Positions 26,220-33,744 of a stretch of DNA of 57,348 bases are shown piece by piece (position 1 is the stretch's first letter; each line of letters begins with the position of its first letter). Source of the stretch: an uncultured Eisenbergiella sp. (lineage in GTDB: Bacteria > Bacillota > Clostridia > Lachnospirales > Lachnospiraceae); assembly GCA_947626995.1 (NCBI GenBank), contig CANQUI010000006.1:1-57348 (forward strand). Direction: 5' to 3'. The position numbers and the translations under genes were made by a program. Below the pieces are notes generated by a model. It did not search any database and was not told the DNA's origin. It saw only the letters and a list, made by a program, of their open reading frames with translations.

Positions 26220-27108
26220 CGACCGCTATTATTATCCCTGTATCATTATGCTGCATACGTTGTTCGAGCGGCATCCCGACACCGCCATCCGGGTTTTTCT
26301 GATCCATTCCCGGGTCAGCGAATCCAATCTGAGAAGCCTGGCGGCGCTCTGCGAAGAGCAAAAGGGAGCGTTTGTGGAGGTGCCCGTTTCCGAAAAGATG
26401 TTCTCGGATGTGCCTACGGGTTCGTTTCCCAGGGAAATGTATTACCGGGTGCTGGCCGCGCGGATCCTTCCGCCGGATCTGGACCGGATCCTCTATCTGG
26501 ATCCGGACATGATCGTGACGGACAGCCTGCTGGATTTTTATCAGATGCCGCTGGAGGGGATCTATTTTGCGGGTGCGCAGGACCGGTGGCTGAATTATCC
26601 GCACAACCTTGCCTACCGCGAACGGGTCGGCTTTCATGACCGGCAAAAGTATATCAATTCCGGCGTGCTTTTGATCCATTTAGAGCTGCTGCGAAAGGAA
26701 CAGGATGTGGCCGCGCTTTATCAAAAAGCGGCGTCCGAGGGAGCAAACTGGCGATTCCCCGATCAGGATCTGATCAATACCCTGTATGAGGATAAGATCG
26801 CGGTGGTCGACGACAGGTATAATTTAAACGCCAATATTTTGTGGGCGAAGGAGTGGCTTGTTTACAGCCTGGCTCCGTTTCTGCCAAATGTCCGGCCGGC
26901 CGTCATTCATTTTCCCGGACTGAGAAAACCGTGGCGCGGACGGTATGCCGGCAATCTGTACGGGCAGTATTGGAGCAGGGAGTGGAAATACAGTCCGCAC
27001 AGAAGCTTGCGGCTGTTTCTGAGAGTCTTTAAGATCCCGGTCCTGATCGTCTGGGGCGGGCTGCGGTTTCCCATTTATCATTTTGTAAAAACCAGGCCGC
27101 AGGCGTAG
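26185..27108 (+). CDS. GT8 family glycosyltransferase (second copy)
   Basis: 307-residue GT-A transferase, paralogue of the GT8 at 20429. It shows NVLVTFDDRYYYPCIIML, the PREMYYRVL helix, DxD in ILYLDPDMIV near residue 111, YINSGVLLIHL, PDQDLINTLY and the closing VIHFPGLRKPW metal motif. The C-terminal helix is hydrophobic and basic. The GTG at 26185 (AAGGAGAG upstream) lies inside the pullulanase 3' end, a 35-nt overlap; ATG 26197 is the alternative. It is the last gene of the operon: its stop codon lies in the stem of a bidirectional terminator. Confidence 0.88.
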   Translation: MTSKMNVLVTFDDRYYYPCIIMLHTLFERHPDTAIRVFLIHSRVSESNLRSLAALCEEQKGAFVEVPVSEKMFSDVPTGSFPREMYYRVLAARILPPDLDRILYLDPDMIVTDSLLDFYQMPLEGIYFAGAQDRWLNYPHNLAYRERVGFHDRQKYINSGVLLIHLELLRKEQDVAALYQKAASEGANWRFPDQDLINTLYEDKIAVVDDRYNLNANILWAKEWLVYSLAPFLPNVRPAVIHFPGLRKPWRGRYAGNLYGQYWSREWKYSPHRSLRLFLRVFKIPVLIVWGGLRFPIYHFVKTRPQA

Positions 27109-27128
27109 CGCCTCCGGCCCGGTTTTTT
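27086..27128. terminator. Bidirectional terminator between convergent genes
   Basis: A long hairpin with three stacked stems, AAAACC/GGTTTT, GGCCG/CGGCC and AGGCG/CGCCT around a TAG loop, separated by single mismatches. It has a T-run on one side and an A-run on the other. It covers the stop codon of the plus-strand GT8 gene (loop TAG) and reaches the stop codon of the minus-strand flippase, so it can end both transcripts. Confidence 0.85.
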
Positions 27129-28665
27129 AGCGCAGGGCAGTTTTGTCCGGCTTTTTGGTCTGCAGCAAAGACAAAAGCGCCTCCTTCATCCCCAGAAAGT
27201 TTTCCGATCTGTGATAGAGGACAAAAAGGATCAGGTTCGGCGCGATCAGACACACCGCTGCCTTGTATAGGAACATAAGAAACTGTGGTCCCGTATAGAG
27301 GGAGGCAAGAAGCGATACGGCCCAGACGGTCAGGGCTGTGACCGCAAAATACCGAAGATTGGTAAGCCAGAAGCCCTTCTGGGAGGAGTGAAATCCAAAG
27401 TGGAACAGGACATAGGGCTCCACCCAGAGCGAGGTGGTGATCATACTGACGGAGGAACCGATGAAAATGCCCAGCACACCGATGCGTAAAGCCAGCAGAA
27501 TGGAAAGCGCCAGGTTGATCAGGGCCTCGATCAGAGGTTTGTAGCGGTCCTGCCGCAGAAATCCCATGGTTTCTTTAAAGGTGATCGGTATTTTGCGGAT
27601 CCCGGTGAGATAGAAATTGAGGCACAGTACCATCACCACGGGAGCGGGAAAGAGAAATTGTTCGCCCCATACCAGACGGATAAAGGGATTGGACAGCACG
27701 AACAGGCAGGTGGTGCAAAACGTATAAAACCAGAAATCGCAGAAGTGCAGCAGCGTAAAGACGTGATACACGTCTTCTTTTTTTGCCGTGGCCACCAGAT
27801 TGCCGATGCTGGCGGTAAGGGCGTTAAAAATCTGGTTGGCGAACTGATTGACCGCCCGTATGATCAGGGAATAGTTGTTGTTGATGCCGGTGGCGATCAG
27901 CCCGATCATGCGGCTGATCAGCAGGTTGTCGGTGGAACCCATGACCGTGGCGCCGATGCGGTGATTGCACATGGCAAAGATATTTTGATAGATGCTCTTT
28001 TTTTCGTCTTTGGCAAGGCGCTCCCGGCCCAGATGCCGAAACTGCGGATAGCACCGGTCCGCCCACAGGCTGATGGCAAAATTGGTAAAGAAGGTGACGA
28101 CAAGCTGCAGCAGCAGGTAAACAATAAAGTTGTGGGTGGCAAAAAGAAAGACGATCTGCAGCACGATCCCCAGAAATTTCACGCCGCACTGCAGCAGGAA
28201 GGAGACGTACATCCTCTGATCCGCAATGAAAAGGGACTGCTTATAGATATAGAGGTAGGAGACGGCGGAATTGAGGAGGAAGAGGAGGTAGATCAGGGTC
28301 AGATGGGGAATGTCCGGCTGATCCTTGATCAGGTAAGGCAGAAACGGCGTAAGCAAAAGACCGGCCGCCGCAATCACCGCCGCGATCACGCGGTAGGCGT
28401 TGCGATAGAAGGAAAGCAGCGCGGTAAGGCGCTGCTGATCCGCTTTGGCAAAGGGCTCGTACATATTCAGTATGATGACGGTGCCGATGCCCAGTTCGGA
28501 GAGGGAAAGCAGGGCCAGGATATTGGAAAAAAGCCCGTCTATGCCCAGATATTCTGAGGGAAGCGTATAGATGAACACGGTACGGTTCACAAACACCATC
28601 AGATCCACAAAGAGCTGACAGAAGATAATCACGATTCCGTTTTTCAGAAATTTTTTGGCACGCAT
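27127..28665 (-). CDS. Wzx/MOP-type polysaccharide flippase
   Basis: 512-residue polytopic protein (about 12-14 helices) of the MVF/MOP polysaccharide-export superfamily that moves lipid-linked glycans across the membrane. The N-terminus MRAKKFLKNGIVIIFCQLF and the FVNRTVFIYTLPSEYLGI loop fit Wzx/lipopolysaccharide-type flippases, and the length is normal. ATG 28665 is preceded by AGGAGG; an upstream in-frame ATG at 28761 lies before the promoter and is not used here. It faces the Pel-like operon and shares its terminator, so it may supply a second export route for the same cluster or flip lipid-linked precursors; separate regulation is implied by its own promoter. Confidence 0.85.
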   Translation of the reverse strand: MRAKKFLKNGIVIIFCQLFVDLMVFVNRTVFIYTLPSEYLGIDGLFSNILALLSLSELGIGTVIILNMYEPFAKADQQRLTALLSFYRNAYRVIAAVIAAAGLLLTPFLPYLIKDQPDIPHLTLIYLLFLLNSAVSYLYIYKQSLFIADQRMYVSFLLQCGVKFLGIVLQIVFLFATHNFIVYLLLQLVVTFFTNFAISLWADRCYPQFRHLGRERLAKDEKKSIYQNIFAMCNHRIGATVMGSTDNLLISRMIGLIATGINNNYSLIIRAVNQFANQIFNALTASIGNLVATAKKEDVYHVFTLLHFCDFWFYTFCTTCLFVLSNPFIRLVWGEQFLFPAPVVMVLCLNFYLTGIRKIPITFKETMGFLRQDRYKPLIEALINLALSILLALRIGVLGIFIGSSVSMITTSLWVEPYVLFHFGFHSSQKGFWLTNLRYFAVTALTVWAVSLLASLYTGPQFLMFLYKAAVCLIAPNLILFVLYHRSENFLGMKEALLSLLQTKKPDKTALR

Positions 28666-28701
28666 AGAGCCTCCTGTGATCCATAGGGATATCCTTTTTT
28701 T

Positions 28702-28730
28702 AGCATACCATAAAAGCGAAGAATCGACAA
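28702..28730 (-). promoter_or_regulatory. Promoter of the flippase gene
   Basis: Minus strand: TTGTCG (28730-28725), 17-nt spacer, TATGCT (28707-28702), about 35 nt before the ATG at 28665. Confidence 0.6.
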
Positions 28731-28754
28731 GTTCAGACTGCAACCGAAAACGGG

Positions 28755-28783
28755 GTGACATTTTTTAGATCGTATGATAAAAT
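28755..28783 (+). promoter_or_regulatory. Candidate promoter of the methyltransferase gene
   Basis: GTGACA (28755-28760), 17-nt spacer, TAAAAT (28778-28783), in an AT-rich stretch 49 nt before the ATG at 28832. It diverges from the flippase promoter. Confidence 0.5.
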
Positions 28784-28831
28784 AAAAATAACTATATTTG
28801 GCAATTTTGTACAGAATGAGGGGATAATTTT

Positions 28832-29713
28832 ATGCAAAAGGATCCAAACGCTTCTGCATCCGCATTGACAAAAAGCTTCCGCAATTTTTGGCATTTGCTC
28901 AGACAGGGAAAGTTTGCGACAATCTTTCAGATCCTGCAATACGACGTCCTGAATCATGTCATAAGGCCCGTTTTGATTTGCGGGATCCGAATCCGAAGCA
29001 GGATGTTTCCCACGCCCGCCGATCGGCTTCGCCGCTGTCCCTCCTGCGGACAGACGTTCCCGCAGTTTTATCCCGCGATGGTGGGCGATCATATTGCGTT
29101 TCACGTCCAGTGCCCCTATTGTAAGAGTTATGAACGGCACCGGGCGCAGTTTCTCTATTACCAAAGAAACACCGATCTTCTGGAGGCAAAAAGGCCGCTC
29201 TGCGTCCTGCACTGCGCGCCGGAAGAGCTGTTTTACAAAATCCTTTCCCAACATGCCAACGTGGATTATTATACGATGGATAAATGGGAAGGATATACGG
29301 TGTGCGGACAGCGGATGCGGGATTACGCCGATCTGACCAGCCTGCCCTACGAGGATGGAAAATTCGACTATATCCTGTGTAATCATGTGCTGGAGCATAT
29401 ACCGGATGAGCAAAAGGCGCTGGGGGAGCTGTATCGGGTGCTCAAGGGCGACGGGACAGCGTTTCTTAATGTCCCGCTGGATCCCGATCTTGCCGTGACG
29501 CTGGAGGATCCTGCTTACAATACCGACGCGCTCCGGCTGAAATATTACGGGCAGCGCGATCATGTGCGCAAATATGGCCGGGATTATCAAAAGAGGCTGG
29601 AACGCGCCGGATTTGTGGTGACCTGTGTGACAGTAGGGGAGTATTTTAGCAAAAAAGAAAGAGACGTCTATGGCTTGTTGGATTTTGAACGGATTTATGT
29701 CTGTCAAAAATAG
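28832..29713 (+). CDS. Class I SAM-dependent methyltransferase with zinc ribbon
   Basis: 293 residues. The N-terminal 75 residues precede a probable zinc ribbon (CPSCG near 70 and CPYC near 94). A class I methyltransferase domain of the Methyltransf_11 type follows, although its motif I (CVLHCAPEELFY) lacks the usual GxGxG. Motif II-like YYTMDKWEG, the acidic DYADLTSLPYEDGKFDYILCNHVLEHI segment (in pieces) and LYRVLKGDGTAFLNVP are clear. Proteins of this layout occur in surface-glycan regions and may methylate sugars, but the acceptor is unknown. The gene is monocistronic, between its own promoter and a strong terminator. Confidence 0.75.
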   Translation: MQKDPNASASALTKSFRNFWHLLRQGKFATIFQILQYDVLNHVIRPVLICGIRIRSRMFPTPADRLRRCPSCGQTFPQFYPAMVGDHIAFHVQCPYCKSYERHRAQFLYYQRNTDLLEAKRPLCVLHCAPEELFYKILSQHANVDYYTMDKWEGYTVCGQRMRDYADLTSLPYEDGKFDYILCNHVLEHIPDEQKALGELYRVLKGDGTAFLNVPLDPDLAVTLEDPAYNTDALRLKYYGQRDHVRKYGRDYQKRLERAGFVVTCVTVGEYFSKKERDVYGLLDFERIYVCQK

Positions 29714-29716
29714 AAA

Positions 29717-29759
29717 AAAAACGGGAGAACCGCCCATCGGCGGCTCTCCCGTTTTTTTT
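29717..29759. terminator. Bidirectional terminator
   Basis: Stem ACGGGAGA/TCTCCCGT plus CCGCC/GGCGG around a CATC loop (29721-29752), with an A-run before and eight T after. It serves the plus-strand methyltransferase and the minus-strand nrdDG transcript, whose stop is at 29766. Confidence 0.9.
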
Positions 29760-29765
29760 GTGCAT

Positions 29766-30317
29766 TTATTTGCCGCGCATCCGGATCTGTTCGCTTGTCA
29801 GCTCATGTAAGATGACCCGTCCGGCGGCCAGGGTTTGGGGCAGGTCGATGATGCGCTGATTTTCGGACCCCCGAAAGGAGAGACTGATGTTTTTTTGCGC
29901 CTGGATAAATTCTCCGTCCACCAGGACATCCAGCAGAGAGAGCATTTCGTCGGTACATTCGCAGCGCGCGCGGCTGTGGGAAAGCAGATCCGTCTCCAGG
30001 GTATAACCGGTATAGGCCCAGATATTCTTGGAGGGCAGCGTTTGGCGTACCTCTTTCAGAAACGGCAGCAGCGCCCGCTGATTGTCCGGCTCGAAGGGCT
30101 CGCCGCCCAAAAGCGTCAGGCCGTCGATATAATCCGGGGCCAGCGCCTGAAGCAGCTCCTGCCGGATAGCGGCATCAAAAGGGCGGCCATAGGAAAAATC
30201 CCAGGTCTCCGGATTGAAGCAGCCCCTGCAATGATGGGTGCAGCCCGAAACGAAGAGCGTCACGCGGACGCCCTCTCCGTTTGCAATATCGTAATTTTTG
30301 ATCTCGCCGTAGTTCAT
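29766..30317 (-). CDS. nrdG: Anaerobic ribonucleotide reductase activating protein
   Basis: Radical-SAM activase that installs the glycyl radical on NrdD. The 183-residue protein has the CxxxCxxC cluster motif as CTHHCRGC (Cys26, Cys30, Cys33), ligating the 4Fe-4S cluster, and LLGGEPFEPDNQ, the glycine-rich SAM-binding segment, near residue 90. Length is slightly above the usual 155-175. Its ATG overlaps the nrdD stop by 4 nt, so the pair is translationally coupled, and it ends just before a bidirectional terminator. Confidence 0.95.
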   Translation of the reverse strand: MNYGEIKNYDIANGEGVRVTLFVSGCTHHCRGCFNPETWDFSYGRPFDAAIRQELLQALAPDYIDGLTLLGGEPFEPDNQRALLPFLKEVRQTLPSKNIWAYTGYTLETDLLSHSRARCECTDEMLSLLDVLVDGEFIQAQKNISLSFRGSENQRIIDLPQTLAAGRVILHELTSEQIRMRGK

Positions 30318-32473
30318 AGGTGCATAACCCGTTCGCGGATTTCCTGTGTGCGGCCCTGATTCCAGAACTGGGTGCCGATATAGCCGCAGGTCCGTCTGGC
30401 AACGTTCATTTTATCCTGATCCCGGTTGCCGCATTTGGGACATTCCCAGATCAGTTTGCCGTCTTCGTCTTCGATGATCTGAATCTCGCCGTCGTAGCCG
30501 CAGCACTGGCAGTAATCGCTCTTGGTGTTCAGCTCGGCATACATGATATTGTCATAGATATAGCGGATGACCTGCAGCACCGCGGGAATATTGCCCTGCA
30601 TATCCGGCACCTCCACATAGCTGATGGCGCCGCCGGTGGAAAGTGACTGGAACTGAGACTCAAATTTCAGTTTGGTAAACGCGTCGATGGGCTCGGTTAC
30701 GTGGACATGATAGCTGTTGGTGATGTAGCTCTTGTCCGTAACGCCCTCGATGATGCCGAACCGCGCCTGAAGGCATTTGGCGAACTTATAGGTAGTGCTC
30801 TCGATGGGAGAACCGTAAATGGAAAACTTGATGTTCGTCTCCTCCGTCCATTTGTCGCAGGCGGCGTTCATATATTTCATCACGTCCAGCGCGAAAGGCG
30901 TGGCCTGCGGATCGGTATGGGACTTGCCTGTCATATACCGGACACATTCATAGAGCCCCGCATACCCCAGAGAGAGGGTGGAGTAGCCGCCGTAGAGCAG
31001 ATCGTCGATGACATGTCCCTTGGGGAGGCGGGCCAGCGCTCCGTATTGCCAGAGGATGGGAGCGGCGTCGGACAGCGTCCCCTTTAACCGGCGATGACGT
31101 TCCATCAGCGCGCGATAGCAAAGATCGAGACGGTCGTCGAAGATCTTCCAGAATTTTTCCATGTCGCCGCCGGAGGAAAGCGCCACATCCACCAGGTTTA
31201 AGGTGACCACGCCCTGATTGAAACGGCCGTAGAATTTATAATTGCCGTTTTCATCCTTCCAGGGATTTAAACAGCTTCTGCATCCCATGACAGGGAAACA
31301 GTTGCCTTCCTTTAACTCCTTCATTTTCTTTTCCGAGATATAGTCGGGCACCAGACGGCGGGCGGTACATTTTGCCGCCAGCTCGGTGAGATAAAAATAA
31401 GGAGTGTCCTTTTCGATATTATCCTCTTCCAGCACATAGATGAGCTTGGGGAAGGCGGGCGTGACCCATACGCCGGCTTCGTTTTTGACTCCCTGATAGC
31501 GCTGTTTTAAGGTTTCCTCAATGATCAGGGCAAGATCCTTTTTCTCCTGCTCGTTTTTGGCTTCGTTCAGATACATGAAAACGGTGAGAAAAGGAGCCTG
31601 TCCGTTGGTGGTCATAAGGGTGATGATCTGATAGGTGATGGTCTGTACGCCCTTGGTGATCTCTTTGCGCAGGCGGTTCTCCACGATCTCGGAAATCTGT
31701 TCCGGAACGGCCGCTACGCCAAGCAGGCGGATCTCCTCCATCACCTCTGCGCGGATCTTCTCCCGGGACACCTGGACGAAGGGAGCCAGATGCGCCAGGC
31801 TGATGCTCTGGCCGCCATACTGGTTGCTGGCCACCTGCGCGATGATCTGGGTGGCGATGTTGCAGGCGGTGGAAAAGCTGTGGGGCTTTTCGATCAGCGT
31901 TTCGCTGATGACCGTGCCGTTTTGCAGCATATCCTCCAGATTGACCAGATCGCAGTTGTGCATCCGCTGGGCAAAGTAATCCGAATCATGGAAATGAATG
32001 AGGCCCTGCTTGTCCGCCTCCACGATGTCCGGAGGCAGCAGGATACGCTGGGTCAGATCCTTGCTCACTTCGCCGGCCATATAGTCGCGCTGTACGCTGT
32101 TGACCGTGGGGTTTTTGTTGGAATTTTCCTGCTTGACTTCCTCATTGTTACATTCCAGCAGAGAGAGAATCCGGTTGTCGGTGGTGTTTGCCTTACGCAC
32201 CAGCGTACGCTGATAGCGGTAGCGGACGTAGCGTCTGGCCAGATCGAACGCGCCGGTGGACATGATCTGGTTCTCCACCATGTCCTGAATCTCCTCTACG
32301 GACACGGCGCGGTTCATCTTGGAACACTTATATTCCACGTAATCCGCAATGTCATGGATCTGCTCCGGCGTCAGATGGTTCGCCTCGGAGGCGTTGCTGG
32401 CCTTGGTCACGGCGGCCACGATCTTTTCAATATCAAAAGTCGCCTCGGAACCGTTTCTCTTAATAATCTTCAT
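30314..32473 (-). CDS. nrdD: Anaerobic ribonucleoside-triphosphate reductase (class III)
   Basis: Makes dNTPs without oxygen, using a glycyl radical. The 719-residue protein starts with an ATP-cone regulatory domain (IIKRNGSEATFDIEKI, about 2-95), followed by the catalytic barrel with NCFPVMGCRSCL near residue 430. The zinc site is CQCC plus CPKC near 660-685, and the radical-glycine loop is RTCGYIG near residue 695. ATG 32473 gives the standard ATP-cone N-terminus and has a G-rich ribosome site (GGGGGGAAAAG). It forms an operon with nrdG and faces a Crp/Fnr-type regulator. NrdR-like boxes lie over its promoter. It fits an anaerobic lifestyle. Confidence 0.96.
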   Translation of the reverse strand: MKIIKRNGSEATFDIEKIVAAVTKASNASEANHLTPEQIHDIADYVEYKCSKMNRAVSVEEIQDMVENQIMSTGAFDLARRYVRYRYQRTLVRKANTTDNRILSLLECNNEEVKQENSNKNPTVNSVQRDYMAGEVSKDLTQRILLPPDIVEADKQGLIHFHDSDYFAQRMHNCDLVNLEDMLQNGTVISETLIEKPHSFSTACNIATQIIAQVASNQYGGQSISLAHLAPFVQVSREKIRAEVMEEIRLLGVAAVPEQISEIVENRLRKEITKGVQTITYQIITLMTTNGQAPFLTVFMYLNEAKNEQEKKDLALIIEETLKQRYQGVKNEAGVWVTPAFPKLIYVLEEDNIEKDTPYFYLTELAAKCTARRLVPDYISEKKMKELKEGNCFPVMGCRSCLNPWKDENGNYKFYGRFNQGVVTLNLVDVALSSGGDMEKFWKIFDDRLDLCYRALMERHRRLKGTLSDAAPILWQYGALARLPKGHVIDDLLYGGYSTLSLGYAGLYECVRYMTGKSHTDPQATPFALDVMKYMNAACDKWTEETNIKFSIYGSPIESTTYKFAKCLQARFGIIEGVTDKSYITNSYHVHVTEPIDAFTKLKFESQFQSLSTGGAISYVEVPDMQGNIPAVLQVIRYIYDNIMYAELNTKSDYCQCCGYDGEIQIIEDEDGKLIWECPKCGNRDQDKMNVARRTCGYIGTQFWNQGRTQEIRERVMHL

Positions 32474-32565
32474 CGTACTTTTCCCCCCTGCATGTGAAAA
32501 ACCATGTGGTTCATACCCTAAAACGGTACAAATTTGATGATAGCACCGGGAGAGAAAATAAACAG

Positions 32566-32579
32566 TTGCATACGCAACA
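32566..32579. promoter_or_regulatory. Palindromic operator candidate GTTGC-N4-GCAAC
   Basis: GTTGC ATAC GCAAC is a perfect 5+5 inverted repeat with a 4-nt centre, the geometry of Crp/Fnr-family sites (for example TTGAT-N4-ATCAA). It covers the -35 of the promoter of the Crp/Fnr-type gene at 32645 and lies just downstream of the predicted nrdD start site. Autoregulation and control of nrdDG by that regulator is inferred. Confidence 0.45.
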
Positions 32580-32595
32580 AAAATAGGATATAATA
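32567..32595 (+). promoter_or_regulatory. Promoter of the Crp/Fnr-type gene
   Basis: TTGCAT (32567-32572), 17-nt spacer, perfect TATAAT (32590-32595), 50 nt upstream of the ATG at 32645. The -35 lies within the palindrome at 32566-32579. Confidence 0.7.
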
Positions 32596-32618
32596 CAAAA
32601 TATAGTGGTTTGCACAAA
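32591..32618 (-). promoter_or_regulatory. Candidate promoter of nrdDG
   Basis: Minus strand: TTGTGC (32618-32613), 16-nt spacer, TATTAT (32596-32591), about 118 nt before the nrdD ATG. Its -10 overlaps the -10 of the divergent Crp/Fnr promoter, so the two promoters exclude each other. Confidence 0.5.
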
Positions 32619-32641
32619 AATGAACTACAGGATGGAGTGAT
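32594..32641 (-). promoter_or_regulatory. Tandem NrdR-box-like sites
   Basis: Read on the minus strand, 32609-32594 (CCACTATATTTTGTAT) matches 14 of 16 positions of the NrdR box ACACWATATWTWGTGT. A second, weaker site at 32641-32626 (ACACTCCATCCTGTAG) matches 10 of 16. They are 32 bp apart start to start, the three-helical-turn spacing of NrdR box pairs. The better box lies between the -35 and -10 of the nrdD promoter, which fits repression by NrdR when dATP is plentiful. Confidence 0.5.
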
Positions 32642-32644
32642 TTT

Positions 32645-33274
32645 ATGGATATATTTTCAGAGATCGGGTTATCGGAAAAGGAAGTGACCGCGCTGCTTGG
32701 GACAGGGGTATCCTATCTGAAAACGTCCGGCGCCCGTCAGGCGCTGCTGGGAGAGGACGACGAGGGGGAGCTTACGGGGATCCTGCTGGACGGCGTCGCC
32801 TTTTTGGAGAGCATCAATCTGGAAAATCAGAGACGGATTCTGGATTGCTATGAGGCCGGCGATGTCTTTGACCGGAAGAGCTTTCCGGACGTGGAATCCA
32901 GATCCTATTATGTAGTGTCCGCGCAAAAGGGGACGCGGGCGCTGTTCGTGCATGAAAACAGACTGGATCGCGCGGGCGCGCCGGGGCGCAAGCTGAGCGC
33001 CTTTTTGGCGGGAAGGGCGTCCTGTCGGTCGCGGCAGCGGGCGCTTTTGCATGTGGATATTTTGGGGCAGCGGACGCTTCGTCAGAAGCTTCTGGCCTAT
33101 TTTGCGCATCGCGCGGGGCAGGGCAGGCCCGCCCGGTTTCTTCTGCCGTTTTCCCTGACGGACTGCGCCGATTATCTGGGGGTGGACAGAAGCGCCATGA
33201 TGCGTGAGCTGAAAAAAATGAAAGAGGAAGGACTGGTTTTGATCCAGGGACGCACAGTCCGGTTGGAAAGATGA
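32645..33274 (+). CDS. Crp/Fnr-family transcriptional regulator
   Basis: 209 residues. The N-terminal two thirds form a cyclic-nucleotide-binding-like jelly roll; the expected ALLGEDDEGELTGILLDGVAFL strand order is visible, but the phosphate-binding cassette of true CRP is not obvious. The C-terminal winged helix-turn-helix reads FSLTDCADYLGVDRSAMMREL (split across the recognition helix) and ends EGLVLIQGRTVRLE. It lacks the four-Cys arrangement of iron-sulfur FNR, having only scattered Cys, so the signal is unknown. It is divergent from nrdDG across a shared promoter region and overlaps the DUF2752 gene by ATGA. Confidence 0.82.
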   Translation: MDIFSEIGLSEKEVTALLGTGVSYLKTSGARQALLGEDDEGELTGILLDGVAFLESINLENQRRILDCYEAGDVFDRKSFPDVESRSYYVVSAQKGTRALFVHENRLDRAGAPGRKLSAFLAGRASCRSRQRALLHVDILGQRTLRQKLLAYFAHRAGQGRPARFLLPFSLTDCADYLGVDRSAMMRELKKMKEEGLVLIQGRTVRLER

Positions 33275-33735
33275 GCGATACAAAGACCGTGTTTGGCAGG
33301 ATTGCAAAGGATATTCGTTCTTACGGCGGGTTTGCCGCAGTGTTTTTGCTCTACAGCGCGGCGACGCATTTCACATTCGGCGTATTTTGCCCCACGCGCA
33401 TTGTGACGGGGCTTCCCTGTCCGGGATGCGGGATGACCCGGGCCGTGTTCTGTTTTGCCACAGGGCAGTTTGCAAAAGGCTGGGCCTATCATCCGCTGGG
33501 AATCTGCTGGCTGCTTTGGGCCGTTGCCTTTTTTGCGTTTCGCTACCTGTTGGGAAAAGAGCCCCGATGGATGGGAAAAGCCGTGGGAATCCTTCTGGGG
33601 CTGACCGTTGTGTTTTATCTGTTCAGGATGCACGCTGTGTTTCCGGGGCCGGAACCGATGCGGTATACGGACGGAAATCTGGCGGAGCGGATCTTTCCCG
33701 GATACCGGGAGCTGATTTTCCGGCTCTTTGGGTAA
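33271..33735 (+). CDS. DUF2752 membrane protein
   Basis: 154-residue protein with about three membrane helices. The family hallmark is CPTRIVTGLPCPGCGMTRAV read as CPxR...PCPGCGMTR near residues 44-62, followed by AYHPLGICWLLWAVAFF. DUF2752 proteins have no established biochemical role. It starts inside the stop of the Crp/Fnr-type gene, so the two are translationally coupled, and it ends 9 nt from the convergent methyltransferase gene with no room for a terminator hairpin. Confidence 0.85.
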   Translation: MSDTKTVFGRIAKDIRSYGGFAAVFLLYSAATHFTFGVFCPTRIVTGLPCPGCGMTRAVFCFATGQFAKGWAYHPLGICWLLWAVAFFAFRYLLGKEPRWMGKAVGILLGLTVVFYLFRMHAVFPGPEPMRYTDGNLAERIFPGYRELIFRLFG

Positions 33736-33744
33736 GCGGGCGTT

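Noticed and set aside
27658-28557. 299-codon plus-strand open frame opposite the flippase
   Set aside because: Composition (His/Gly/Asp/Gln-rich) is that of an antisense frame, and the minus-strand flippase is well supported.
32645-33274. Iron-sulfur FNR assignment
   Set aside because: The protein lacks the N-terminal Cys cluster of FNR, so only the wider Crp/Fnr family is claimed.
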